Source: Streptomyces nymphaeiformis
GTDB taxonomy: Bacteria; Actinomycetota; Actinomycetes; Streptomycetales; Streptomycetaceae
NCBI RefSeq assembly: GCF_014203895.1
Contig: NZ_JACHJY010000002.1
Coordinates: forward strand, 558,001 to 622,000
DNA: 64,000 nt
Reading direction: 5' to 3'
Both the position numbers and the translations under genes were made by a program. Positions 52,451 through 61,541 of this stretch are shown here, in pieces. Below the pieces are notes generated by a model. The model was not told the origin of the DNA. It saw nothing but the letters and a program-made list of their open reading frames with translations, and did no database searches. Within the stretch, counting starts at the first letter, position 1, and each line of letters begins with the position of its first letter.

Positions 52451-53425
52451 TCAGACGAGGAGGACGGAGGATCCCGTGGTTCGTCCGGCTTCCAGATCGC
52501 GATGCGCCTGTGCCGCGTCCTTGAGCGCGTAGCGCTGATTGATCTCGATCCTGATGCGTCCGGAAGCGACGTGGCCGAACAGTTCGCCTGCCAGGGCGTC
52601 CCGCTCCGCGGGGGCGGCGATGTAGTCCGCCAGCGCGGGGCGGGTGACGAACAGAGAGCCGCCGACGGCGAGTTGCACGGCGTCGATCGGTGGCACGGGT
52701 CCGGAGGCGGTGCCGAAGCAGACCAGCAGACCGCGGCGCTTCAGCGAGGCCAGCGAGCCTGCGAAGGTGTCCTTGCCGACGCTGTCCAGGACGACCGGCA
52801 CTCCGACGCCGTCGGTGAGTTCCCGCACCCTCTCGGCCACGTTCTCGCGCCGGTAGTGGATGATGTGCCCGCACCCGTGGGCCCTGGCGATCTCCGCCTT
52901 CTCCTCGCTGGAGACCGTTCCGATCACGGTGATGCCGAGCAGCCTGGCCCACTGCGAGACGATCAGGCCGACGCCCCCCGCCGCCGCGTGGAGCAGCACC
53001 GTGTCACCCGCCTTCAGCGGGTGGATCCGGCGCAGCAGGTACGCCGAGGTGAGCCCGCGCATGGTCATCGCGGCGGCGGTCTCGCAGCTGATCGCGTCAG
53101 GCAGCTTGATCAGGTGTGCGGCGGGCATGACCCGCTCGGTGGCGTAGGCGCCCAGCGGGCTGCCGGTGTAGGTCACGCGATCGCCCTCGGCGACATGGGT
53201 GACGCCTTCGCCGACGGCCTCGACCACGCCGGACGCCTCGACGCCGATGCCGTCGGGCAGCCGGACCGGGTAGAGACCGGTACGGAAGTACGTGTCGGCG
53301 AAGTTGAGGCCGACGGCGACGTGCCGGATGCGCACCTCGCCCGGGCCGGGGTCGCCGACGGTGACCTCCTCCCATGTCAGGACGTCAGGACCACCGGTTT
53401 CGTAGAAGCGGACGGCGTGTGCCAC
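52451..53425 (-). CDS. Quinone oxidoreductase-like zinc-free MDR dehydrogenase
   Basis: A 324-residue medium-chain dehydrogenase/reductase of the NADPH:quinone oxidoreductase type. It has GLNFADTYFRTGLYPV near 40, DGIGVEASGVVEAVG, and the NADPH loop LLHAAAGGVGLIVSQWA near 145; zinc ligands are absent. GTG start at 53425 with CCGGAG upstream. It lies 57 bases after the BKACE gene and 65 before the dioxygenase gene in one operon. Confidence 0.92.
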   Translation of the reverse strand: MAHAVRFYETGGPDVLTWEEVTVGDPGPGEVRIRHVAVGLNFADTYFRTGLYPVRLPDGIGVEASGVVEAVGEGVTHVAEGDRVTYTGSPLGAYATERVMPAAHLIKLPDAISCETAAAMTMRGLTSAYLLRRIHPLKAGDTVLLHAAAGGVGLIVSQWARLLGITVIGTVSSEEKAEIARAHGCGHIIHYRRENVAERVRELTDGVGVPVVLDSVGKDTFAGSLASLKRRGLLVCFGTASGPVPPIDAVQLAVGGSLFVTRPALADYIAAPAERDALAGELFGHVASGRIRIEINQRYALKDAAQAHRDLEAGRTTGSSVLLV

Positions 53426-53482
53426 GGGTTTGCTCCGGATGCTCGTGGGTGGGGACTCTCGGGTACGGCGGTGGTCGCAGGG

Positions 53483-54541
53483 TCAGCTCTTGGGGTCGCG
53501 CAGCATGAAGCCGCGCCGGCCGGGCACGCGGTTCGGGACCATGCCGAGACGACCGAGCGTCTCGTCGGCGTCGGCGTAGTACTCGCCGATCTTGTAGATC
53601 CTCCTGGCCTCCTGACCGGTCGCGACGTCGCGTCCGACGGCTTCCGCGATCCGGACCATCTGCTCGACCTGCTCCACGGACGACATCCGCTCGCCCTTGC
53701 GCCGCCACAGGTTGTCCTCGTTGCCCACCCGGACGTGCACGCCGAGAGCGATGGCGATCGCGTTCATCGGTGCCACGGCGCGCATGGAGCTCTCGATGGT
53801 GAGAACCGCACCGTCCGGGACGCGGCGGACGAACTCGATCAGGTCGGCGGGGTGCCGACCGGCGAAACCGCCGCCGATCGCCACGTAGTTGAGGACGAGG
53901 GGCCCGGTGTGGACGCCGGCGCGGATGAGCCGCTCGACGGTCTCCAGCTGGGCCATGGTGGCGAGCTGGAAGTGCGGCTGGATGCCGTTCTCCCTGAGCC
54001 GCCTGAGGTGTTCGAGGTAGAACTCCGGACCGGCCTCGACGACCATGTCGCGGTAGGCCCGGTAGTACTCCGGCTTCGCTATCGAGGTGCCCTCCAGGTC
54101 CTCGTCCGTCATGATCTCGACGATGTTCATCTGGCTGGTGTTGATCGCGATGGTCACCTGGTCCGGCGCGGGGGTGAGGTCGGCCAGCATGTGGCGGGTG
54201 TCGTAGCTGAGCCACTTCGCGTCGGCGCCCTCGCCCTCGGGGGCGAAGGAGATGGACCCGCCGATCTGCAGGACCATGTCCGGTACGGCGTCGCGCAGTC
54301 GGCCGAGGAGTTCGTTGAACATGGACATCCGCTTGGAGCCCTTGCCGTCGAGCTCGCGCACATGGATGTGGAGCACCGTGGCACCGGCGTCGTAGCAGTC
54401 GACGGCCGCCTGGACGTGCTCGTCCATGGTCAGGGGCAGGTCGTCGGCGTCGCCGGGCAGCCACTCCGGTCCGTACGGGGCAGCCTGGATGACCAGCTTC
54501 TCCTGGTTCTCGGGGAAGAGCGAGTCGTCGTGGAAATGCAC
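53483..54541 (-). CDS. Beta-keto acid cleavage enzyme (BKACE, formerly DUF849)
   Basis: A 352-residue member of the family of 3-keto-5-aminohexanoate cleavage enzyme, which joins a beta-keto acid with acetyl-CoA to give acetoacetate and a new acyl-CoA. The zinc His pair lies in ATVLHIHVRE near 58, and QIGGSISFAPEGEGAD, TIAINTSQMNIVE and HVRVGNEDNLWRRKG follow the family. The extended PEYYRAYRDMVVEAGP region differs from the lysine-fermentation enzyme. GTG start with AAGGAG upstream. It is the first gene of the operon. The substrate is unknown. Confidence 0.9.
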   Translation of the reverse strand: MHFHDDSLFPENQEKLVIQAAPYGPEWLPGDADDLPLTMDEHVQAAVDCYDAGATVLHIHVRELDGKGSKRMSMFNELLGRLRDAVPDMVLQIGGSISFAPEGEGADAKWLSYDTRHMLADLTPAPDQVTIAINTSQMNIVEIMTDEDLEGTSIAKPEYYRAYRDMVVEAGPEFYLEHLRRLRENGIQPHFQLATMAQLETVERLIRAGVHTGPLVLNYVAIGGGFAGRHPADLIEFVRRVPDGAVLTIESSMRAVAPMNAIAIALGVHVRVGNEDNLWRRKGERMSSVEQVEQMVRIAEAVGRDVATGQEARRIYKIGEYYADADETLGRLGMVPNRVPGRRGFMLRDPKS

Positions 54542-54636
54542 GGTCCTTCTCCTTCGCGTACGGGTGATGACCCGGTGTGCCCGCCGACGTCCGTGGTGTC
54601 GGAGCATTCGGACGGCAGGGGTCGGAACGGGTCGGG

Positions 54637-54663
54637 GAGAACGTCGAGAACATCGAGAACGTC
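54637..54663 (-). repeat. Three tandem 9-bp repeats, candidate AraC operator
   Basis: GAGAACGTC, GAGAACATC, GAGAACGTC in direct tandem, about 96 bases upstream of the BKACE start. AraC-family proteins bind direct repeats, and the adjacent regulator belongs to that family. Spacing of 9 bases is shorter than one helical turn, so this is tentative. Confidence 0.35.
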
Positions 54664-54675
54664 GGGCGCACAGGC

Positions 54676-54693
54676 CCGGTCGCGATCGACCGG
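54676..54693. repeat. Inverted repeat in the BKACE control region
   Basis: CCGGTCG-CGAT-CGACCGG, perfect 7-4-7, 135 bases upstream of the BKACE start. It may be a second operator or a weak hairpin. Confidence 0.35.
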
Positions 54694-54876
54694 CCCGGAG
54701 GGGGCGTGCTGCGTGAAGCGGATCGGCTCCCCTCCGGGGGCCGACCACCGTGTGGTGCAGCCACGGTAGAGCCGCGTGAATCCGGCTGCTTGACCCGAGG
54801 TGACGGATGACTTGTCAATCGGGGACAGAGGGCCCGGAGGCGGAGGCGCCGGCCGGGCGTCGTCCTGCCGTGGGCG

Positions 54877-55902
54877 TCAGCCCCGGCCGGGGTCCTGCTC
54901 CTGGCTCTTCTCCTTGCGCCACTCCCTCGGGCTGCACCCGAGCTGCTCGCGGAACCATCGGGAGAACGCGCTCAGGGAGGAGAAGCCCAGGAGGCCGGAG
55001 ATCTCCGTGAGTGAACGGCGGGGACTGGCCACGACCTGCTCCGCGAGCCGCAACCGCGTGGCGTTGAGCAGGGACGAGAACGTCTCTCCCGAGTGGGCCA
55101 GATGACGGTGGACGGTGCGCCGGTCGACGCCGAGGCTGCGGGCGACCTGCTCGATCGAGCATCGGCCGGTCGGCAGCAGGGCCTCGATGAGCTCGCGGAC
55201 CCGGTCCACCACCGAGGTGTCCCGGGGAGAGGCGGCGATGGCGTCGAAGTACTGCCGGGCGTAGTTCCGGAGGTGCGGGTCCGCCATGGCATTGGGGGCG
55301 TCGAGGTCGTCGGCGTAGAAGACCATGCCGTTGAACTCGCGATCGAACTCGAGGCCGGGGCCGAACAGTCGGCGGTGCCTGCCGGGGTCCGCCGGGGCCC
55401 TGTGGGTGAACCACACGGAGAGCGGGTGCCACCGCGGGTCGAGGAACCCTCGGAGAATGCGGGTGAAGGCGCCCACGGCCAATTCCGTGGCCTGCCGGGC
55501 AGGCATCGAATCGCCGAGTCGGAGATCCACCTTGAGGGTGGCCAGACCGTTGCGCTCGGACAGCCGCGCGTGCAGGAGCTCGTTGTACATGTGCTCGTGC
55601 CGGAGCAGCAGCCCCAGCGCACTGCGTACGTCGGGTTCCTCACGGACGACCAGGCTGAGGGGGCCGAGGTTGGAGAAGCGGCGCAACTCCGCCATGCGCA
55701 GGCCGAAGTCGTCGTGGTGCGAGGCGGCCGCGGAGAGTTCCAGGAGCCGGACCGCTGCCGTGCCGGAGATCCATCGGTCCTGGACGGCGAGGTCCGCGGT
55801 GTCCAGATCGACGCGCTTCATCTGCGCGTGCGGGTCGACGCCGAGGGAGCGGCTCAGCTCGACGTAGCCGTTCAGTGCTGCGGTACGGACAAGGGGCCTC
55901 AT
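54877..55902 (-). CDS. AraC-family transcriptional regulator
   Basis: A 341-residue regulator of the OruR/Arabinose_bd type: an N-terminal ligand domain of about 190 residues (FGLRMAELRRFSNLGPLSLV) and C-terminal double helix-turn-helix with IEQVARSLGVDRRTVHRHL near 250 and ITEISGLLGFSSLSAFSRWF-like LTEISGLLGFSSLSAFSRW near 300. GGGAG site before the ATG. It lies directly upstream of the six-gene catabolic set on the same strand and probably controls it. Confidence 0.93.
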   Translation of the reverse strand: MRPLVRTAALNGYVELSRSLGVDPHAQMKRVDLDTADLAVQDRWISGTAAVRLLELSAAASHHDDFGLRMAELRRFSNLGPLSLVVREEPDVRSALGLLLRHEHMYNELLHARLSERNGLATLKVDLRLGDSMPARQATELAVGAFTRILRGFLDPRWHPLSVWFTHRAPADPGRHRRLFGPGLEFDREFNGMVFYADDLDAPNAMADPHLRNYARQYFDAIAASPRDTSVVDRVRELIEALLPTGRCSIEQVARSLGVDRRTVHRHLAHSGETFSSLLNATRLRLAEQVVASPRRSLTEISGLLGFSSLSAFSRWFREQLGCSPREWRKEKSQEQDPGRG

Positions 55903-56265
55903 GGCGTACTCCCGGACTCGGTCCCGAGAAGTTAAGTTTTCCGCCCCGTCGCGTCAAGCAGGGAAAACGCGCGGCCCCTGGCATCCCCTCAGCGTCGGAT
56001 TCCCCGACCGCCGCCGACGTCGTGCCGGCGGTTGAACCGGACAGAAACGGAACCGGTCGTCCGTCGTTCGAGCCTCACCCCGCGCTGAGCCGGGAGCCAC
56101 CGGCGTACATCTCGCTGAGGATTCGCCGACGGCCGCGTAGCACTTGAGGATGACCCCGCGCCCGTACGGAGACGGACTTCTCGGCCGGGAGGGAACCCCG
56201 GCCCGCGGTCGCCGTCTTGGTCCTCGTGTCGACTTGATCGTCGAGTCGACCCGAGGAGGGGTGTG
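55903..56265. promoter_or_regulatory. Divergent intergenic region between the AraC and TPR genes
   Basis: The 363 bases show no gene. Near the AraC side GTTTTCC (55936-55942) and GGAAAAC (55962-55968) form an inverted repeat with a 19-base spacer, a possible autoregulatory site. Near the TPR side lies the repeat at 56228-56250. Confidence 0.4.
56228..56250 (+). promoter_or_regulatory. Inverted repeat directly before the TPR gene ribosome site
   Basis: GTCGACT-TGATCGTCG-AGTCGAC, perfect 7-9-7, ends one base before the CGAGGAGGGG ribosome site. It may be an operator or an mRNA hairpin affecting translation. Confidence 0.4.
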
Positions 56266-57417
56266 ATGGCAGGTCAGGCGTGTAGGACGAAGCGGGCGAA
56301 GGCATCGGCGCCGGAGTACCAGGGTGCTCTCGAATCGTTGTCGGTGAACGCCTCACTGCCCGAGGTGCTGGCGCGGGGCATGGAGGAGCTGCAGGCGGCG
56401 GAGCGGGCCGGGGACCGGCGGGAGGAGGCGCGCTGCGGGCTGGCCGTGGCGGAGGCCTGTCGCAGGCTCGGGCGCATCGAGGAGGCCGACCGGGCGTGGA
56501 AGGCGAGCTACCGGGCGGCGCGTTCGGCCGGTCACGAGGGGGCCATGGCGTGGGCTCTGTGGAGCGGCGGCACGCTGGCCCGACAGCGCGGTGCGTTCAG
56601 GCTGGCGTACCGGTTGCTGAGGCTGGCCGCCGAGACGGGCGAGCGGGGCGGTGACGTCGTCGTGCGCGGCTACTCGCTGGCGGGGCTTGCCGAGACCGGG
56701 CGCATCCAGGGCGATTACGCGGCGGTGCGGAGGCTGCACGAGCAGCTGCTTGCCGAGGCCCGCCGCCGCGGCGAGGCCCGGCACACGGTGTGGGCGCTGG
56801 AGGGCATCGCGCAGATGCACCGCAACACCGGCGAATACGACGAGGCCCTGGCCCTGTTCGAGGAGGCGGCCGACACGGCGTCCCGAGCCGAGGACCGGCG
56901 CGGGTGGGCATGGGCGCTGCGCGGCATAGCGGACGTGGTGTCCGTGCGCGACGCCGACGTGGAGCGCGCCCTGTCGCTGCTGTCCCAGGCGGAGGAGGCC
57001 TGCCGGGAGATGCGGCTGTCCAGCGCGCTCGCCTACAACCACAAGATGCGCGGCAACGTGCTGTACCGGGCGGGCCGCTACGAGCAGGCCCGTGAGATGT
57101 ACGCGCTGGCCCTTGAGGAGTTCCGCGAGATGGACGAGCCGCGCGGGACGGCGCTGTCGCGACTGGGCCTGGTCAAGGCCTCCGCCCACCTGGGCCGCGA
57201 TGCCGCGCACACTGCCGCGGACCTGGCCGAACTGCGCTCGACGCTGGACCGTATCGGGCTGCGGCACGCCCGGGACATGGTGGACAAGGCAGCGGCCGAA
57301 CTGGGGGTCGGGCCGCTGCCGGACCACGGCGGCCACGAGCAGGGCGCCGCGAGGCCCGTGCTGCCGGCGGTCGGGGCCGAGGCGCTTCAGGCCGCCGATG
57401 TGGAGGGCCTGCGGTGA
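56266..57417 (+). CDS. Tetratricopeptide repeat protein
   Basis: A 383-residue all-helical protein with about seven TPR units from residue 40 onward, for example GMEELQAAERAGDRREEARC, VRRLHEQLLAEARRRGEARH and YRAGRYEQAREMYALALEEF. No catalytic domain or signal peptide is seen. It ends in a Gly/Pro-rich tail. Its TGA overlaps the GTG of the polyprenyl synthase gene, so the two are translationally coupled and probably interact. Starts at 56263 (GTG) or 56266 (ATG) are both served by the GAGGAGGGG site. Confidence 0.88.
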   Translation: MAGQACRTKRAKASAPEYQGALESLSVNASLPEVLARGMEELQAAERAGDRREEARCGLAVAEACRRLGRIEEADRAWKASYRAARSAGHEGAMAWALWSGGTLARQRGAFRLAYRLLRLAAETGERGGDVVVRGYSLAGLAETGRIQGDYAAVRRLHEQLLAEARRRGEARHTVWALEGIAQMHRNTGEYDEALALFEEAADTASRAEDRRGWAWALRGIADVVSVRDADVERALSLLSQAEEACREMRLSSALAYNHKMRGNVLYRAGRYEQAREMYALALEEFREMDEPRGTALSRLGLVKASAHLGRDAAHTAADLAELRSTLDRIGLRHARDMVDKAAAELGVGPLPDHGGHEQGAARPVLPAVGAEALQAADVEGLR

Positions 57418-58565
57418 GCGCCGTCCCGACACCGTTCTCGCCGGGCGTCGCAGTCGTGGCCACGGTGCGTTCCTCTCGCGATCACGACACTGATCACGGG
57501 ATTGATCACGGGATTGACCACGACGTCGATCACGACGCAGCGCCGGCCCGTGTCCTGGAGCGCTGTCGCGAACTCGTCCGGCCCGCGCTGGTGGAGGCGG
57601 TGAGCAGCCTCCATCCGTGGACCGGTGAGATGGCGGCGTACGCGCTGGGCTGGTCCGACACGTCCGGTACTCCGGATTCCGGCGGGTCCGAGGGCAAGGG
57701 AGTGCGCCAGGCGCTCGCCGTGCTCGGGGCCGAGGCGGTCGGGGCGGACGGCGCGGACGCCGTCCCCGGCGCCGTGGCCGTCGAATTCGTGCACACCTTC
57801 TCGCTCCTCCACGACGACATCATGGACGGCGACGCCCTGCGCCGGCAGCGGCCCGCGGTGTGGAAGGCATACGGGACCGGCCCCGCCGTTCTCGCCGGCG
57901 ACGCGCTTCTCGCCCAGGCCATGACCACCCTGGCCGAGACTCCGGGTCGGCACGCGGCGGCCGCGGTCCGCTGCTTCTGCCGGACCCTGAACGCGCTGGT
58001 GTCCGGCCAGGCACAGGACCTGCGGTTTGAACACCGTCCGTGGTACGGCCCCGGCGCCGTCGGGCCGGAGCAGTACCGGTCGATGGCCGAACACAAGACA
58101 GGCGCCCTGCTGGGCTGCGCGGTCGCGCTCGGCGCGGTCCTCGGCGGCGCCCCCGACCGGACCGTGACCACGCTCGAACGGGCGGGCCGCCATCTCGGCC
58201 TCGCCTTTCAGGCGGTGGACGACATCCTCGGCATCTGGGGCGACCCCGCCGTGACCGGCAAACCCGTCCACGCCGACCTGCGCAGGGGCAAGAAGACCTA
58301 CCCGATGCTCGCCGCACTGGCCGGCGGAGGCAGGGCCGCCCACGAACTGGCGGCGCTGCTCGACCCTCCCCAGCCGCTCGACCACGAGGCCGCCGCACAC
58401 GTCGCGGCACTCGTGGAGGAGCTGGGCGGGCGGACCGCGACCCGCGACGAGGCGCGCCGGCACCTGGACACCGCCCGCCGCGCGCTGCGCGACGCGTCGC
58501 TCACGCGCACCGCCGCACAGCAACTGGACGGGCTGTTCACGTACGTGCTCGACCGGACCAGGTGA
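57414..58565 (+). CDS. Polyprenyl diphosphate synthase
   Basis: A 383-residue trans-isoprenyl diphosphate synthase that condenses isopentenyl diphosphate with an allylic primer. The first Asp-rich motif is SLLHDDIMDGD near 130 and the second is QAVDDILGIWGD near 268; the shortened second motif is common in actinobacterial homologues. The chain-length region before the first motif has FVHTFSLL, consistent with C15-C20 products, but this is not decisive. The first 45 residues carry an unusual His/Asp repeat. GTGA overlap with the TPR gene. No terpene cyclase or prenyl-using enzyme is adjacent. Confidence 0.9.
   Translation: MSAVPTPFSPGVAVVATVRSSRDHDTDHGIDHGIDHDVDHDAAPARVLERCRELVRPALVEAVSSLHPWTGEMAAYALGWSDTSGTPDSGGSEGKGVRQALAVLGAEAVGADGADAVPGAVAVEFVHTFSLLHDDIMDGDALRRQRPAVWKAYGTGPAVLAGDALLAQAMTTLAETPGRHAAAAVRCFCRTLNALVSGQAQDLRFEHRPWYGPGAVGPEQYRSMAEHKTGALLGCAVALGAVLGGAPDRTVTTLERAGRHLGLAFQAVDDILGIWGDPAVTGKPVHADLRRGKKTYPMLAALAGGGRAAHELAALLDPPQPLDHEAAAHVAALVEELGGRTATRDEARRHLDTARRALRDASLTRTAAQQLDGLFTYVLDRTR
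57491..57526 (+). repeat. 12-bp tandem repeat encoding a His/Asp/Ile/Gly tract
   Basis: Two perfect copies of TGATCACGGGAT and a degenerate third, inside the prenyl synthase N-terminus. They encode a DHGIDHGIDHD tract. Such tracts vary by slippage and may bind metal. Confidence 0.7.
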
Positions 58566-58876
58566 TCACCCAGGTCCGGCGCCCGCCCGGGGACCATGGC
58601 GACGACCTTCCTTCCGCGGACCGCCCCGGTGACCTCCGGTTCGGCATCCGGTGTCGCCCGGGGTGAGGCGGGCGGGTCTCGGCCGCGTAGGAGGTGGAGG
58701 GGCGATGTCGACGCCGTGCCCGGTGAGCACGGTGCGGATCGGCTCGACGACGGGGCGTCCGATCCCGAAGGCGTCGGCGGCCCGACGGCCCCGATGAGGC
58801 GGTCACTCGGCCCCCGCCTCCGCAGGCGGGGGCGGTGCCGGAGCGGTGTGCCGGTCTCCGGCGTAAGGTCAGGGGT
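58566..58876. other. Intergenic stretch with terminator
   Basis: The 311 bases between the prenyl synthase and the nuclease gene hold the hairpin at 58810-58833. A short frame on the minus strand near 58690-58800 (containing AADAFGIGRPVVEPIRTVLT) looks protein-like in codon use but has no start or family match; it may be gene debris. Confidence 0.45.
58810..58833 (+). terminator. Terminator before the recombination island
   Basis: GCCCCCGCCT-CCGC-AGGCGGGGGC, perfect 10-bp stem with 4-nt loop, ending 44 bases before the nuclease start. Confidence 0.8.
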
Positions 58877-59794
<918 letters not shown>

Positions 59795-59905
59795 GGCCGG
59801 AGGCGGTCGACCCCCGCGCACATGTGGGCGCGCATTATACACGTTCTCGCTGACATTTCTCCCTTTCCTGTATCTTTCTTGCCGAAAAGGGTGGATTCTT
59901 CCCCT

Positions 59906-59935
59906 TTGTGCGCTTAGCGTGGATGCAGACAGAAT
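59906..59935 (+). promoter_or_regulatory. Promoter of the ATPase/SSB/RecA operon
   Basis: TTGTGC (59906-59911) and CAGAAT (59930-59935) are separated by 18 bases in a distinctly A/T-rich stretch, unlike the rest of the window. The start of transcription would fall inside the LexA-like palindrome. Confidence 0.55.
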
Positions 59936-59951
59936 TCGAATGCATATTCGA
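59936..59951. promoter_or_regulatory. LexA (SOS) box-like palindrome
   Basis: TCGAAT-GCAT-ATTCGA is a perfect 6-4-6 repeat. The actinobacterial LexA consensus is TCGAAC-N4-GTTCGA; this site differs by one symmetric change in each arm. It directly abuts the -10 element, the usual place for SOS repression, 104 bases before the ATPase start. Confidence 0.6.
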
Positions 59952-60054
59952 TCCGAGCGACGGTCACGCGGGAGCACGTCCTGCCGGACGAGGACCGCGT
60001 CCCCTGTCGGCCAGGCCCACCCGGAACCGCCGTCGCAGACGCCAGGAGAACGGC

Positions 60055-61029
60055 GTGAACCTCACCTTCACCACTGCCACCAAGGAACAGGCCAAGGCCC
60101 GCATCGCGCTTGCCGGCCCCACGGGGTCGGGCAAGACCTACACCGCCCTGGTCACCGCCACCGGACTCGGCGAGCGGGTCGCCCTGATCGACACCGAGCA
60201 CGGCAGCGCCGCCAAGTACGCCGACGAGTTCGCCTTCGACACCCTCCCGCTCACGACGTTCCAGCCCACCACCCTCGTCGACGCGCTCGCGGTGGCCGCC
60301 CACGACGGTTACGACGTCATGATCGTCGACTCTCTGAGTCACTTCTGGTCCGGCACCGGCGGGATGCTGGAGCAGGTCGACAACGCGGCCAAGCGCCTCG
60401 GAGCGGGCGGCAGCTTCGCCGGCTGGAAGGAAGCCCGCCCCCAGGAGCGGGCGATGATCGACGCACTGCTCGCCTACCCCGGTCACCTCATCGTCACCAT
60501 GCGCACCAAGACCGAGTACGTCGTGGAGGCCGACGAGCGCGGCCGCAAGGTACCGCGCAAGATCGGGCTCAAGCCCGAGCAACGGGAGGGCATCGAGTAC
60601 GAATTCGACATCGTCGGCGATCTCGACCACGAGAACACCCTGGTGATCTCCAAGTCCCGGGCGAAGCCGCTGTCCGGGACGGTGCTCCACACGCCGGGCC
60701 CGGAGTTCGCCGAGGCCGTCCTCGACTGGCTGGAGGCCGGCAAGCCCGCCCTCTCCGTGTCCGACTACGTCACGGCGGCCACCGCGCCGGGCGCCGGCCA
60801 CGAGGAGCTGCGCGCCCTGTACGAGGAGGCCCGCCGGCACAACCTGCTCGGCGCCGCCGTCCTGGACGACCGCGGGGAGACCTGCACACTCGGCCAGTTG
60901 ATAGTGCGCCACGGCACCGCGGCGGCGAGGAACAGGGTCGCCGAGGACGTCGAGTCCGGTGCCGGGGCCAAGCGGGAGAACGGGGCCAAGCGGGAGAACG
61001 GGGCCGAGCGGAAGGGCAAGGCGGCATGA
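60055..61029 (+). CDS. AAA_24 phage-type ATPase, Sak4-like single-strand annealing candidate
   Basis: A 324-residue RecA-fold ATPase. Walker A is GPTGSGKTYTAL near 20, the following VALIDTEHGSAAKYADEF is typical of the phage nucleotide-binding AAA_24 family, and Walker B is DVMIVDSLSHFWSG near 88. Phage Sak4 proteins of this family anneal single strands with their partner SSB. The C-terminal 110 residues hold a helical segment and a KRENGA repeat tail. GTG start with AGGAG 6 bases upstream. ATGA overlap with the next gene. The annealing role is inferred from family and from the SSB and nuclease neighbours. Confidence 0.85.
   Translation: MNLTFTTATKEQAKARIALAGPTGSGKTYTALVTATGLGERVALIDTEHGSAAKYADEFAFDTLPLTTFQPTTLVDALAVAAHDGYDVMIVDSLSHFWSGTGGMLEQVDNAAKRLGAGGSFAGWKEARPQERAMIDALLAYPGHLIVTMRTKTEYVVEADERGRKVPRKIGLKPEQREGIEYEFDIVGDLDHENTLVISKSRAKPLSGTVLHTPGPEFAEAVLDWLEAGKPALSVSDYVTAATAPGAGHEELRALYEEARRHNLLGAAVLDDRGETCTLGQLIVRHGTAAARNRVAEDVESGAGAKRENGAKRENGAERKGKAA
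60964..61011 (+). repeat. 18-bp tandem repeat in the ATPase tail
   Basis: Two perfect copies of an 18-base unit (60964-60981, 60982-60999) and a partial third encode GAKREN repeats at the C-terminus, a basic tail that may contact DNA. Confidence 0.75.
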
Positions 61030-61541
61030 GCCTCAAGGAGCACGCCACCCGGGTCGCCGTGCTCCGGGTGCTGCGCGACGCCGTCGACGCCGAGTACCAG
61101 ACCGAGCGCCACGAGGTCCTCGAGGAGCTGCTCGCGGCCCGCGCCGAGCTGAACCTGAAATCGGTCCGGGTGGCACTGCCGGACGACACACCGGTCGCCA
61201 CCCTCACCCTCGTCGACCCCCAACCGACGGTCGTGGTCGCCGACGAGGAGGCCTTCACCGCCTGGGTGGCCGACAACCACCCCGGCGAGGTGGAGAAGCT
61301 GGTCCGGGTGCGCCCCGGCTGGCAACGGCAGTTCCTCGCCCGGCTGACCTGCCTCGACCCGGTCGCCGACCCGTACAGCGGCGAGGAGATCCCGGGCCTC
61401 GGCGTGCTGCCGGCCTCCGAACCGCGGTCGTTCAGCCTGCGTCCCCTGCCCGGCGGACGGGAACGGATCGCCCGCGCCTGGTACACCGGCACGCTCGACC
61501 TGCGCCGTCTGCTTCCCCTCAAGGGCGGCGAGGATCCATGA
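61026..61541 (+). CDS. Phage-like protein of unknown function
   Basis: A 171-residue protein. The N-terminal 45 residues are a probable helix pair (MSLKEHATRVAVLRVLRDAV), then a beta-rich part with VVVADEEAFTAWVADNHPGE near 75 and LPGGRERIARAWYTGTLDLR near the end. It lies between the ATPase and zinc-finger genes with ATGA overlaps on both sides, so its product is made in step with theirs. Similar small proteins occur in actinophage replication modules, but I cannot name a family. Confidence 0.75.
   Translation: MSLKEHATRVAVLRVLRDAVDAEYQTERHEVLEELLAARAELNLKSVRVALPDDTPVATLTLVDPQPTVVVADEEAFTAWVADNHPGEVEKLVRVRPGWQRQFLARLTCLDPVADPYSGEEIPGLGVLPASEPRSFSLRPLPGGRERIARAWYTGTLDLRRLLPLKGGEDP

Larger units (their letters stand above)
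54542..54876. promoter_or_regulatory. Control region between the AraC gene and the BKACE operon
   Basis: The 335 bases hold no gene. They contain the tandem 9-base repeats at 54637-54663, an inverted repeat at 54676-54693 and, near 54800-54825, a less GC-rich stretch (GATGACTTGTCAATC) where the promoter may lie. Confidence 0.45.

Noticed and set aside
58690..58800. Protein-like short minus-strand frame in the gap before the nuclease gene
   Set aside because: No start codon with ribosome site and no recognisable family; noted as possible debris only.
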